A stretch of 32,360 bases of DNA from Laceyella putida (GCF_042665195.1 NZ_JBHTBW010000001.1:1-32360); one strand, 5' to 3'. Counted from the stretch's first letter, positions 13,420 to 21,379 are shown. The notes: generated by a model from the letters alone, not told the origin. Made by a program: numbers and translations.

Positions 13420-14016
13420 ATGAAACAACAGGAAATGACGGAACGTACGATCAAGAAGCTGATGGATGCTGGGATTGCCTTGTTCGCGAAGTATGGATAC
13501 AGCAATACCAGTGTTGATCAGATCGTAAAGGAAGCGGGACTATCTAAAGGGGCTTTTTACGCTCATTTTCCAACCAAAGAGGATTTCTTGATGAAGGTAC
13601 TCCGGGATGGGTTTCGCTTTTATTTTGAGAATTTGCGGGAGCTTATGACCCAAGAAAACCGCGACTTGGTTGATGAGTTGTTTTCCGTTGATATGGTTGT
13701 CAAGGCATACGAAAAGGGTTTTTCCGCCGTTCTCCTTCATTCCGCCATGACATGTCAGTACTTGCATCAAGTGAAAGAAGAATTAATCAAGCAGATGGAA
13801 GAGTGGCGGACAGACCTTACGCGGTTGTTTGAAGCCATGAAGAAAAAGGGGGTCATTGGCAGTCCACTTGATGCAAGAACCTTAGCGACTTCTGCAATGG
13901 CATTGTTTAACGGATACAATATGCAGCATTATATTGATGATCGGATTGATATTAAGGAGATGGTGACAGTATTTGTTGAACTGTTGCAAATTCAATCGCC
14001 TAAATCACATTATTAG
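13420..14016 (+). CDS. TetR-family transcriptional regulator (copy 1)
   Basis: 198 residues from ATG 13420. The N-terminal TetR HTH spans residues ~8-50: I-A-L-F-A-K-Y-G-Y-S-N-T-S-V-D-Q-I-V, then A-G-L-S-K-G-A-F-Y-A-H-F recognition-helix signature. The C-terminal ligand/dimerisation region resembles TetR_C domains. It differs from copy 2 (20652-21287) by scattered changes and a three-residue deletion after D-L-V-D-E. Recognition helices are identical, so both should bind the same operator. It starts an operon with 14029 and 14408 and probably represses itself and the divergent secreted gene. The ribosome binding site is weak. Confidence 0.9.
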   Translation: MKQQEMTERTIKKLMDAGIALFAKYGYSNTSVDQIVKEAGLSKGAFYAHFPTKEDFLMKVLRDGFRFYFENLRELMTQENRDLVDELFSVDMVVKAYEKGFSAVLLHSAMTCQYLHQVKEELIKQMEEWRTDLTRLFEAMKKKGVIGSPLDARTLATSAMALFNGYNMQHYIDDRIDIKEMVTVFVELLQIQSPKSHY

Positions 14017-14028
14017 GAGGATAACTCT

Positions 14029-14400
14029 ATGGCTAACAGTGGTTCAAAGTTTCATTTTGAAGGTGAGGCTTTCAAAGATAACAAAGGCCAAATTCAAATC
14101 GGAGAAACCATTTATAACCAAGGGGGAACTCAGTTTACTATAAACCAAACTGAGATTTTGAACCACATTCAGCAACTCAGAAAAAAAATTGATACAGCAA
14201 AGGACTTAGATCCACCTATCAGGCGTCAGCTGTTGGATATTGCAGACTCGACTGAAGCCGAAGTACAGCGGGAATTTCCGGACGGCTCGAAGTTAAGTCG
14301 TTTTAATCAACGATTACAAGCACTTTTGCCTGGACTTACACTATGGCAAACGATTACCTCTACTGTGAGTACCATTTGTGATTTATTACCGAAGGGGTAA
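14029..14400 (+). CDS. Hypothetical protein sharing an N-terminal motif with the next gene
   Basis: 123 residues from ATG 14029 with AGGAGG nine bases upstream, 12 bases after the TetR stop. The first ~35 residues (F-H-F-E-G-E-A-F-K-D-N-K-G-Q-I-Q-I-G-E) have a close counterpart in the next protein (F-S-F-N-D-K-A-F-P-H-N-K-G-K-I-S-I-A-E). The remainder is helical and charged, ending in a hydrophobic L-W-Q-T-I-T-S-T-V-S-T-I. No signal peptide, so probably cytoplasmic, perhaps pairing with the cytoplasmic N-terminus of 14408-15571. Family unknown. Confidence 0.65.
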   Translation: MANSGSKFHFEGEAFKDNKGQIQIGETIYNQGGTQFTINQTEILNHIQQLRKKIDTAKDLDPPIRRQLLDIADSTEAEVQREFPDGSKLSRFNQRLQALLPGLTLWQTITSTVSTICDLLPKG

Positions 14401-14407
14401 AAGCTAA

Positions 14408-15571
14408 ATGAACCAGGAAAAAAACAAACAGAATGAAAATAGCCCAGAGTCAAAAGACGATACTTCTTTAAACAAGGCCAAACCTCAATTAAACCATGAT
14501 AATGGAGGAAAAAAAGAGAACTTGCCCAAATTTTCGTTTAACGATAAAGCCTTCCCACATAATAAAGGTAAAATCAGTATCGCTGAGAAAATTTCCAACC
14601 AATACAAAACGGTGATAACCGTAATAAATAACCCAAGTAATAACAAATTGCATCTCATTTCTATAATTGCGATTGCATCAATTATCGTGATCGCACTTTT
14701 TAGCCTTTTAGCATTAGACCCCATGTTGTCTACTGAAAAATCTAAGCCTGAAGTGGATTCAGAAGCAGCTAAGGAGATTAGCGAAAAATATAAATCTATA
14801 CAGTTTAAGAATGAATCATCTGTTTCAGATATAAAACCTACATCAGATAAAGTTGGCTATTATCAAATGTTCCTAACCACCTTTGGTGATAGAGGAGGAA
14901 TTTACTATCATCCTGATATTGGAGCATTTGAAGTTCATGGTGATATATATAAAAAATGGAAAGATCTTGAGGCCGAAAAAGGACTGTTAGGTTATCCAAA
15001 AACTGATCAATTACCTACTCCAGATATAATTGGTCAATTTAATCATTTTCAAGGAGGTTCTATTTACTGGACACCTGCGACAGGTGCTCATGTAGTTTAC
15101 GGTCCAATTCGTGACAAGTGGAGTAAACTTAGCTGGGAAAGAGGCTTTCTTGGGTATCCGATAAGTGATCCTTATCAGCTTTCCGATAGGGAAATAAAAC
15201 AGGAGTTTGAAGGGGGGACGATTACCTGTAAGCCAAACAAAACAGTGAATGATTGCGTTGTAAAGAACACAAGTAATAAAGGCAATTCATCTTTTGTAAG
15301 TTTAACGGAAGTAGAATCCTTTAAGAAAACAAAAACAGGTCCACTTTTTGTTCCACTAGGAGGCCGTATTCATATTACAGTTAACAATTTTAATCATAAC
15401 CCTAACTTTGAATGGTATCTAATGGTTGAAAATAAAGACGAGCCATTTCGATATAGCGGTCACGATACTGCAAACATTACAGCGGATGTTCCTGTGGGTA
15501 CGTATCGCCTTGTGTTTCATTGTGGAGGTAAAGCCTGTTCGGCTAATGGTCGCCTCGTAGTATTAAAATAG
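14408..15571 (+). CDS. Single-pass membrane protein with extracellular LGFP repeats
   Basis: 387 residues from ATG 14408, 5 bases after the previous stop region. Residues 1-77 are a polar cytoplasmic segment containing the shared F-x-F...N-K-G-x-I-x-I motif. Residues ~80-100 form one membrane helix (ISIIAIASIIVIALFSLLAL). Then come at least two LGFP-type repeats (W-K-D-L-E-A-E-K-G-L-L-G-Y-P and W-S-K-L-S-W-E-R-G-F-L-G-Y-P-I), a fold known from cell-wall proteins of actinomycetes and some spore-formers. The last ~90 residues (P-L-G-G-R-I-H-I-T-V ... G-T-Y-R-L-V-F-H-C-G-G-K-A-C) resemble the secreted proteins 20070-20426 and 16543-16938. It is therefore a cell-surface display version of the module's secreted product. 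Confidence 0.75.
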   Translation: MNQEKNKQNENSPESKDDTSLNKAKPQLNHDNGGKKENLPKFSFNDKAFPHNKGKISIAEKISNQYKTVITVINNPSNNKLHLISIIAIASIIVIALFSLLALDPMLSTEKSKPEVDSEAAKEISEKYKSIQFKNESSVSDIKPTSDKVGYYQMFLTTFGDRGGIYYHPDIGAFEVHGDIYKKWKDLEAEKGLLGYPKTDQLPTPDIIGQFNHFQGGSIYWTPATGAHVVYGPIRDKWSKLSWERGFLGYPISDPYQLSDREIKQEFEGGTITCKPNKTVNDCVVKNTSNKGNSSFVSLTEVESFKKTKTGPLFVPLGGRIHITVNNFNHNPNFEWYLMVENKDEPFRYSGHDTANITADVPVGTYRLVFHCGGKACSANGRLVVLK

Positions 15572-15725
15572 ATTTAAACCTTCAATGGATACAAAATAAT
15601 AAGACACTAGGATATGGAACGTTGAATCAAAGGCTTGATCCACATGAGGCACTATCTATACCAAAAAACAAACCGACATCACTCTTAGTGTACGGGATGC
15701 CGGTTATTTTGTGTCTTAAATGTGT

Positions 15726-15802
15726 CTTAGCGTACGTTTTACCCGAAATGATACGGCGGACCCCATATAGAAAAGGGCGCGGATTTTCCGCACCCTTTGT
15801 TT
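15726..15802 (+). repeat. Solo Tn3-type terminal repeat followed by a hairpin
   Basis: 15726-15764 reads CTTAGCGTACG ... GACCCC. Its reverse complement starts GGGGTC and ends ACGCTAAG, the form of Tn3-family 38-bp ends (here 39, one extra base). It is nearly identical to 19953-19990. The outer end faces right; no partner end is seen to the left. A hairpin (AAAGGG-C-GCGG / CCGC-A-CCCTTT, about 15772-15799) follows. The gap 15572-15725 holds no gene. Confidence 0.6.
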
Positions 15803-15842
15803 ATGTAAGTACTTTGTCCATGACCGTCGGTTATACTCCACG

Positions 15843-15936
15843 ACACTGGTGTTGCTGTAGCCATACTTGGCAAATAAAACAATGCCAGCGTTCATCAGCT
15901 TCTTAATTGTACGTTCTGTCATTTCCTGTTGTTTAT
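15843..15936 (-). pseudogene. Remnant of a third TetR gene
   Basis: The minus strand encodes K-Q-Q-E-M-T-E-R-T-I-K-K-L-M, then F-A-K-Y-G-Y-S-N-T-S-V, matching the first ~31 residues of the TetR at 13420. The start codon has become ATA (15936-15934), and homology ends abruptly after T-S-V, before the recognition helix. It lies divergent from the secreted gene 16065-16484 with an intact operator between them. Confidence 0.8.
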
Positions 15937-16003
15937 TGCGACACATCCTTTTTTTAGAAATTTTTGTTGATTATAACACGTTTAACAATTAAAATGAGTA
16001 TGT

Positions 16004-16017
16004 ACCAACTAGTTGGT
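16004..16017. promoter_or_regulatory. TetR operator (second locus)
   Basis: Perfect palindrome ACCAACTAGTTGGT, identical to 13330-13343, 47 bases before ATG 16065. Confidence 0.75.
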
Positions 16018-16064
16018 TTTAAGGTCTGAATATTTTTCAAAATCAATAAACAGGAGATGGTGAT

Positions 16065-16484
16065 ATGAAGAAAGCTTTTTCTATTTTCGGATCGTTAGCA
16101 GTAGCGTTGGTGGTACTATTGGGGTTTAGCGGTGGGGCAAGTGCTTATAATGGAACTGGTTACTTTTCTACAGAAGATGGAAAAATTGATGGAACTGTAA
16201 CGGTAAACACGAAATATGCTTTTGTTGGTGTATATGATCTTGAAGCATATAACTCTTATGGTTATGACAGAATTTATGAAGATGCTTCTATGTTGAAAGT
16301 TCGGTTATGTAGTTATTCGACTGGCAATTGCACGTCTTATAAACGTTTCACACTTCCTGACTCAACGAGCACATACCCCTATGTACACTTCCCAAACATG
16401 CGCAATGGTAAATACTATATAGATATTATTGATACATGGCCGGACTACAGTATTAGAGGAACTTATACTGCAAGAGACTTTTAA
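16065..16484 (+). CDS. Small secreted protein, family A paralogue
   Basis: 139 residues from ATG 16065, with AGGAGATGG about eight bases upstream. Signal peptide residues 1-27 (M-K-K-A-F, core S-L-A-V-A-L-V-V-L-L-G-F, cleavage at A-S-A). The mature part is Tyr-rich with L-C-S-Y-S-T-G-N-C and the block H-F-P-N-M-R-N-G-K-Y-Y-I-D-I-I-D-T-W-P-D-Y shared with 12819-13232. No named family. Its local regulator is the dead TetR remnant at 15843, so control must come in trans from one of the two intact TetR genes. Confidence 0.75.
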   Translation: MKKAFSIFGSLAVALVVLLGFSGGASAYNGTGYFSTEDGKIDGTVTVNTKYAFVGVYDLEAYNSYGYDRIYEDASMLKVRLCSYSTGNCTSYKRFTLPDSTSTYPYVHFPNMRNGKYYIDIIDTWPDYSIRGTYTARDF

Positions 16485-16542
16485 TCAACCTAATCACCTT
16501 TTCATGTCGAAATGAGTGTCCTATCCTTAAAAGCCTTTCTAA

Positions 16543-16938
16543 AAAAAGTTTATATCTTTGCTTACTGTTTTGACATTACTTTTGTTACCTGTAACTGCCT
16601 TTGCTGAAGGCAAGGAAGCTCGATTATATAAAGGGAAAACACAGGGGTCATCAGAATATGTATACCTCGATCGAGGACACACATTGGTTTTATCCGTGTG
16701 GAATCATATACAAGGAATTAATCTCCCCATCCATTACAAAGTCATCAGTGACAGAGGAAAAGTTTTAGTACAAGGGTATGTTCATGATGCAAGTGAGAAT
16801 TTTACAGAACGCCGTATAGGTGGAGGAGTTGGCAAGTGGAAAGTCGTACTTACCTGCACAACAGGTAGAACCCATATACGAATTGTGATGGTTCAGCATT
16901 CCTTGAGGATTGGGATTGAACTCTTAATGCCCCCTTGA
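16543..16938 (+). pseudogene. Secreted-protein family B copy lacking a start codon
   Basis: The frame reads K-K-F-I-S-L then a hydrophobic signal core and T-A-F-A cleavage site, but the codon before K-K is TAA and there is no ribosome binding site. The mature part (A-R-L-Y-K-G-K-T, Y-V-Y-L-D-R-G-H-T-L-V-L, G-K-W-K-V-V-L-T-C) matches 20070-20426. The C-terminal ~25 residues after T-C-T-T-G-R do not match, so the 3' end is also altered. Translation from TTG 16558 is conceivable but would start inside the signal peptide. Confidence 0.65.
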
Positions 16939-17265
16939 TTTGCGCGATGTCCGATAAGGCTTATTCCGGTTTTTTGTTCCGCTACTTCCCATGTGCGAAT
17001 TAGAGCTGAAAACTGCTTGAACGGAGGGCCTTGTGCCCTCTTTCCATTTTCCCCAAAAGAACGTTGATAATAGGGTATAACGTACCTCTGCAGGATGGCG
17101 CCGAATTTCACTGAGTTTTTCTGAAACCACACGGAGGCGATACTTCCTCAAGATTTTTGGTGGAACGTTCTTAAACAAATCGTGGGGTAGCTCCAGCATG
17201 CGCAATTCCTTGAGCTTCTTGATTTCTTCTTCCAAGTTCTTTCTGTTATCGCGGCCAGGGCCCAT
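16924..17265 (-). pseudogene. Internal fragment of a Tn3-family transposase
   Basis: The minus frame encodes L-E-E-E-I-K-K-L-K-E-L-R-M-L-E-L-P, then V-P-P-K-I-L-R-K-Y-R-L-R-V-V-S, then L-S-E-I-R-R-H-P-A-E-V-R-Y-T-L-L-S-T-F-F-W. In Tn3 transposases this helical region lies between the N-terminal DUF4158 domain and the DDE domain. Neither end of the protein is present. It is roughly the part missing from the tnpA at 28767-30883. A matching terminal repeat lies at 17357-17394. Confidence 0.6.
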
Positions 17266-17356
17266 GTTAATCTTACGGAAGGTTATTCGCTCCAGTTCCT
17301 CAGATCCTTGTTCCTCGTAACCTCATCTTCTGCATCGGTCCAGTCATCATTCTGGG

Positions 17357-17394
17357 CAAATAGCACCAAATTCGAGCGTCGCTCCCTCTACCCG
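17357..17394 (-). repeat. Solo terminal repeat related to the 26635-31696 transposon
   Basis: On the minus strand it begins GGGTAGAGGGAGC and ends CGAATTTGGTGCTATTTG. The counterpart in the complete transposon begins GGGTGGAGGTAGC and ends CGAATTTGGTGCCATCTG. It probably belonged to the element that contributed the transposase fragment at 16924-17265. The remaining stretch 17395-17622 shows no gene. Confidence 0.65.
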
Positions 17395-17622
17395 TTATAC
17401 CACAGCACGAAAAAACAGGTCCCTAGAAGCCCCGTAGAGGCGTTTAAATTCGTTTCGGGTACTCTTATGTATCCCCGCGTTTTCAATTTTGAGTTTTTGC
17501 ACACCAAAAAGAGCATGCCCGCCCCTGCGCTCCTGCACCCCTGCCGCCCTCAGGCATTATCTCTCGTATGCGGTCGCGGTGATCTCATTCAGCTCATGCT
17601 CTGTCGATTTCATTTATTGCCA

Positions 17623-17977
17623 CTATTTGCGCGGTTTATTCATCTGGCGGCGAATCTCCAAAGTGCACCGATTCATCACTTCAACACACAAATCCGCGAT
17701 GCGCTTTGCATTCGTGAAAATATCGTCTTTGATCCGCGGGTCAATGTACTGCCCTAGTCCCGGACTGTGCTTGACTTCCATTTGATTGCTATCATCAATG
17801 ATGAATAACGGTGTTTCGTGTGCTATGGATTTTGTACGGGGACAGCTTACGAGCAGTAGATTCCACCAGCGGGATCAACTTCTCATGGATATCAGGATAC
17901 ATATCCTGTGCGATAGCTTGATTTAGAATGAAATCCAATCCGTTGCTTTTTTTATCGAAGCGGAACAAGAAGATCAA
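17623..17977 (-). pseudogene. Frameshifted member of the GQYIDP small-protein family
   Basis: From TTG 17977 the frame reads F-L-F-R-F-D-K-K-S-N-G-L-D-F-I-L-N, P-D-I-H-E-K-L-I-P-L-V-E-S-T-A-R, and stops at TGA near 17795. A one-base shift restores I-D-D-S-N-Q-M-E-V-K, G-Q-Y-I-D-P, F-T-N-A-K-R-I-A-D-L-C-V-E-V-M-N and I-R-R-Q-M-N-K-P-R-K. The first part matches 23871-24161 and the last part 24368-24634, so this copy shows the ancestral full-length order. Its flank 17513-17755 is a diverged copy of 24261-24497. Confidence 0.75.
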
Positions 17978-18130
17978 TATGTACAGCTCCCTAGTTGTTT
18001 ATTTTAGTTTTACATGCCCATCATAACAGAACGCCTCACTCAACGAACAGACAAGCTGCAAAACAAAAGAGGCTCCTAGGGGCCTCTATGAGTCGCTTTA
18101 TTTTGTTCCAGATACATCGGGGTATCCTGA

Positions 18131-18583
18131 TTAAATATATTCGGGGTCATGCAATGTTCTATAGCACCTTACACAAACTGGTTCATATTTGTTGTTTCCG
18201 TCCTCATCAACATCCACTAATGCATGGGGGAAATTGTATCCAGTTACTCCATCATACCAGCACGAATCTTTCGGTATCACTTTTTCACACTTTAAACAAA
18301 CCGCTCTTTCATCAGTAATTCCATCGCTGTCAGTTACATCCTCAAGAATTCCTTGCCCTCCACAATCACACTCGACATAATCATCTTGCGGAATAGGACT
18401 ATCGCAAAAGAGACAGTATACTTGACCTTCGTCTTCATAGAAAATGATGGAATCCGTTTGACACTTATCGCATTGATGGACAGGGATTGCAAATATATTG
18501 ATCATACTTTCAATCAAGGCTTGTTTTTCCTCGGTCTGTGGCAATGCCTTGACTGCATAAATCACATTCTCCAACTGGCTCAT
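18131..18583 (-). CDS. Cysteine-rich multi-zinc-ribbon hypothetical protein
   Basis: 150 residues from ATG 18583, seven bases after AAGGGGG. Cys pairs recur: C-D-K-C, C-L-F-C, C-D-C, C-L-K-C, and C-V-R-C near the end. This gives at least two zinc-ribbon modules separated by acidic Asp/Glu-rich loops (D-V-T-D-S-D-G-I-T-D-E). No membrane segment or signal peptide. I recognise no named family. It precedes, divergently, the dead recombinase at 18791. Confidence 0.65.
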   Translation of the reverse strand: MSQLENVIYAVKALPQTEEKQALIESMINIFAIPVHQCDKCQTDSIIFYEDEGQVYCLFCDSPIPQDDYVECDCGGQGILEDVTDSDGITDERAVCLKCEKVIPKDSCWYDGVTGYNFPHALVDVDEDGNNKYEPVCVRCYRTLHDPEYI

Positions 18584-18735
18584 CAATAATCCCCCTTTAA
18601 TGAATGCTCAATATATCATTCGGAAGATTAATGTATTTTGGTTCTGTTTTTTGAGTGTTGCACTTTACTTTACTGAATATGAATCCTGTAAATGATTAGG
18701 TTCTGAGAATTGCTATTCCCGGAATAAAATTTATC

Positions 18736-18771
18736 AGAATATATACAAATTGTTCCGAGAATATATACAAA
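18736..18771 (+). repeat. Direct repeat upstream of the recombinase pseudogene
   Basis: AGAATATATACAAA occurs at 18736-18749 and 18758-18771, a period of 22 bases (two helical turns), ending just before the ribosome binding site of 18791. It suits a regulator or recombinase arm-site. Confidence 0.55.
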
Positions 18772-18790
18772 CAGGAGGCGGACCTTCCCC

Positions 18791-19714
18791 ATGTTCATAA
18801 ACGAGTTTAAACACTGGCTTCTCGAAGATGGTAGATCGAAGGAAACCCTGCGCTCTTATGAAGCAACTTTAAATGATCTCATGTCTTGGTACGAAAAAAC
18901 CGTCGGCGATGAATTTGACCCCCGCGAGATTAGCTCAAAGGATTTGCAAGATTATCGTAGCTATCTTGAAACCGTTAAAAAGCAAAAACCGACTACTGTT
19001 AACAAAAAGGTAGCGGCGCTAAAAACGTATTGGACCTTTTTGGTCGAAACAGATCGTGTTAAAACCGATCCAACACGAAAAGTAAAGATGAAGTCCATAT
19101 CTACTTTGCATGTCGCGCCACGTTGGTTGACCAGGCGTGAACAAGCCCGCTTGATCGACATGTTGGAAATGGAGAAAAAGAACGAAACACCAAGCCATAA
19201 ATGGAAACGGCTTCGTGATTTGGCTATAGTTCAAATGATGTTGCAAGCAGGATAGCGCATTGCCGAAGTTGCTGCGCTTAACTTGGATGATTTGGATATG
19301 AAACATTCCCGTGACAAAACAGTTATTGTCCGGCAAGGGAAGGGCGGAAAGTTTAGACCAATCCCTATGAACAAAGATTTGGCCAATGCCTTAAATAATT
19401 GGTTGGAAGTTAGGGGAGAAAGCAAAGAAGGGGATGATGCGGTTTTTCTGTCCGAACGAAAAACACGGATCACGGATCGTGGCATCAGAAAAGCTCTTGA
19501 TAAATATTTTGGGATGGCCAATATAGATAATGCTTCTCCTCACTGTTTAAGGCATACTTTTGCCAAGAATGTGTTAGAGCTTGGCGGAGAAAAGCAACTT
19601 ACCTATGTGAAGCTATTGCTTGGCCACGAAAACATCAATACAACGCAACGTTATCTTACCCCAAGTGAAAAAGACTTGCGTAAGGCTACAGATAATATTA
19701 GTTCGGAAAGATAG
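18791..19714 (+). pseudogene. Tyrosine recombinase (XerC/D-like) broken by one amber codon
   Basis: ATG 18791 with an AGGAGGCGG site upstream. The protein would be ~307 residues: a SAM-like N-terminal domain (E-D-G-R-S-K-E-T-L-R-S-Y), then the catalytic domain. A TAG at 19253-19255 replaces the Leu normally found before the first catalytic Arg (Q-A-G-stop-R-I-A-E-V). The rest remains in frame and intact: K in G-K-G-G-K-F-R, H-C-L-R-H, G-H-E-N, and Tyr in Q-R-Y-L. The intact downstream reading frame suggests recent inactivation, stop-codon read-through, or a sequencing error. Confidence 0.85.
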
Positions 19715-19724
19715 GCGCATTTCA

Positions 19725-19990
19725 GGGGTCACTGTACCGAAACGGGGAAATCGTACGCTAAGCCGAAAGTCTGCGTGGTAACTAGAAATAACGACGCGCT
19801 TCATCAAGATAAAGAACCACTATATATTGTGGTCTGATAATTTCCAGTAACATGGGTCATTTGCATGAAATTAAGCTAATCCCTTTGAGCGACAAGGAGA
19901 ACAGCGTTTTAACCGGTTATGAGATACCGTAACAAAAGACAGGTTACTTTACCTTAGCGTACGTTTTACCCGAAATGATACGGTGACCCC
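19725..19990. mobile_element. 266-bp Tn3-derived miniature inverted-repeat element (TIME-like)
   Basis: Left end 19725-19762 and right end 19953-19990 are each 38 bases and inverted: both read inward from GGGGTCAC and end CGTACGCTAAG, differing in the middle. This is the size and form of the 38-bp ends of Tn3-family transposons. The 190-base interior has no open frame of note. Flanking pentamers (TTTCA left, ATAAA right) do not match, so a target duplication is absent or lost. Confidence 0.7.
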
Positions 19991-20069
19991 ATAAATAAAG
20001 CCCCTTCCTGTTATCTGAATGATTAAGCAGAAAGGAGCTTCTGTTCTTTTTATTTAGAAGGGAAAAAGT

Positions 20070-20426
20070 TTAGTCACTGATGATAGCCTTTGCTCTACAA
20101 TGATCACCATATTTACACTTGATATAAATCCGATACTCACCCTCTGGCAAACCTTTGATTTTATTGATCCCTCGACCAGGAGCAATGGTACCTCTATCAC
20201 GAACATTGTTCCAGCCAGAATACACTTCATAGTACACTGCACTTTCACTTGATCCATCGTTAGAAACTTGGATACGGAGGTTATGACCAGCATTCAGATA
20301 GACCGGATTAGATGTATCACTACGTTTTCCATAATAGATACTTGCTGATGCACCTTCAGCAAATGCTATCACAGTGGAAAACATGAAAACAAATACAGCA
20401 GCTAGCAAAGCAATACCTTTTTTCAC
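20070..20426 (-). CDS. Small secreted protein, family B
   Basis: 118 residues from ATG 20426, with AGGAGG upstream. Signal peptide 1-23 (M-K-K-G-I-A-L-L, core A-A-V-F-V-F-M-F-S-T-V, cleavage after A-F-A). The mature ~95 residues are beta-strand-like (P-V-Y-L-N-A-G-H-N-L-R-I-Q-V, V-Y-Y-E-V-Y, G-E-Y-R-I-Y-I-K-C-K-Y-G-D-H-C-R). They share pattern with 16543-16938 and with the C-terminal domain of the LGFP protein 14408-15571. Two Cys near the end could form a disulfide. Divergent from TetR copy 2. Function unknown. Confidence 0.75.
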   Translation of the reverse strand: MKKGIALLAAVFVFMFSTVIAFAEGASASIYYGKRSDTSNPVYLNAGHNLRIQVSNDGSSESAVYYEVYSGWNNVRDRGTIAPGRGINKIKGLPEGEYRIYIKCKYGDHCRAKAIISD

Positions 20427-20448
20427 ACCAATTCCTCCTTTTGTTTTA

Positions 20449-20576
20449 TTTCAATACCTAACTTTACCTAGCTGACTTTTCTTGAGGTCAATTAGGTATT
20501 GAAACAAAACTAGTTAAATTAGAGTTCCTGAATGAAATTCTGTATATTCAGAATTTCATTCAGACTGGTTGGTACA
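20449..20576. promoter_or_regulatory. Regulatory region with two long inverted repeats between secreted gene and TetR copy 2
   Basis: TTTCAATACCTAA 20449-20461 is inverted as TTAGGTATTGAAA 20492-20504. GAATGAAATTCTG 20530-20542 is inverted as CAGAATTTCATTC 20549-20561 around TATATT. Both pairs are perfect. AACTAGTT (20508-20515), the centre of the TetR operator, and a half-operator GGTTGGTAC (20567-20575) are also here. TTATAAT near 20602 is a likely -10 for TetR. Confidence 0.7.
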
Positions 20577-20651
20577 TGTTTATTATAAACTGTTCAGTAT
20601 GTTATAATCAAGTATGAAAAGTAAAAAAATAACAAAAGAAGGGGCACATCC

Positions 20652-21287
20652 ATGAGACAACAAGAAATGTCCGAACGTACCATTCAGAAGTTAGTCGATT
20701 CAGGAATCACTCTATTCGCGAAGTATGGATACAGCAACACGAGTGTTGATCAGATTGTACAGGAAGCAGGGCTTTCTAAAGGGGCATTCTACGCTCATTT
20801 TTCAACCAAAGAGGATTTCTTAATGAAGGTTCTCCAGGATGAGATTAGTTTCTATTTTGAGGATTTGCGGGACCTTTTGACCCAAGAAAACCGCGACTTG
20901 GTTGATGAGTTCATCAAGTTTTCCGTCGATATGGTTGTCAAGGCATATGAAAAGGGCTTTTCCGCTGTTCTTCTTCATTCCGCAATGACGTGTCAGTACT
21001 TGCCCCAAGTCCAACAAGAATTGACCAAGCAGATGGAAGAGTGGCGGACAGACCTCACTCGGTTGTTTGAAGCCATGAAGAAAGAGGGCTTCATTGGCAG
21101 TCCACTTAATGCAAGGACGCTGGCGACTGCGGGAATGGCATTGTTTAACGGATATAACATGCAGCATTATATTGATGATCGGGTTGATATTAAGGAGATG
21201 ATCAACGTGTTTATTGAGCTGTTACAAGTTCAATCGCCACATAGGCACGCAACTACACGCGCAACTGATAAACAAGACGATCGTTAA
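20652..21287 (+). CDS. TetR-family transcriptional regulator (copy 2)
   Basis: 211 residues from ATG 20652, nine bases after AAGGGG. The HTH (F-A-K-Y-G-Y-S-N-T-S-V-D-Q-I-V, A-G-L-S-K-G-A-F-Y-A-H-F) is the same as copy 1 in the recognition helix. The ligand-binding half is also very close (C-Q-Y-L-P-Q-V, W-R-T-D-L-T-R-L-F-E-A-M-K, N-G-Y-N-M-Q-H-Y-I-D-D), with a longer hydrophilic C-terminus. It probably controls 20070-20426 and, through the shared operator, the other two modules. Intact. Confidence 0.9.
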   Translation: MRQQEMSERTIQKLVDSGITLFAKYGYSNTSVDQIVQEAGLSKGAFYAHFSTKEDFLMKVLQDEISFYFEDLRDLLTQENRDLVDEFIKFSVDMVVKAYEKGFSAVLLHSAMTCQYLPQVQQELTKQMEEWRTDLTRLFEAMKKEGFIGSPLNARTLATAGMALFNGYNMQHYIDDRVDIKEMINVFIELLQVQSPHRHATTRATDKQDDR

Positions 21288-21325
21288 CTGGTGAAAACCT
21301 ACCCTGTCTTTATCCATTTCTTGGG

Positions 21326-21363
21326 TAGATGGTACCAAAACCACCGGATGCTCCCTTTACCCC
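21326..21363 (+). repeat. Solo terminal repeat of the 26635-31696 transposon type
   Basis: Reads TAGATGGTACCAAAACCACC then GGATGCTCCCTTTACCCC. The complete transposon's right end reads CAGATGGCACCAAATTCGCC then GGATGCTACCTCCACCCC. The outer end faces right. No partner end or transposase is seen next to it. Confidence 0.65.
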
Positions 21364-21379
21364 AAAAAGGCAGGATTTA

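Noticed and set aside
16004..16017. ACCAACTAGTTGGT as a restriction or methylation palindrome only
   Set aside because: Its exact recurrence between divergent TetR and secreted genes, and not elsewhere that I noticed, makes an operator more likely.
17308..17785. Two overlapping plus-strand ORFs
   Set aside because: They run antisense through the frameshifted GQYIDP-family gene and a transposon end and have no start signals.
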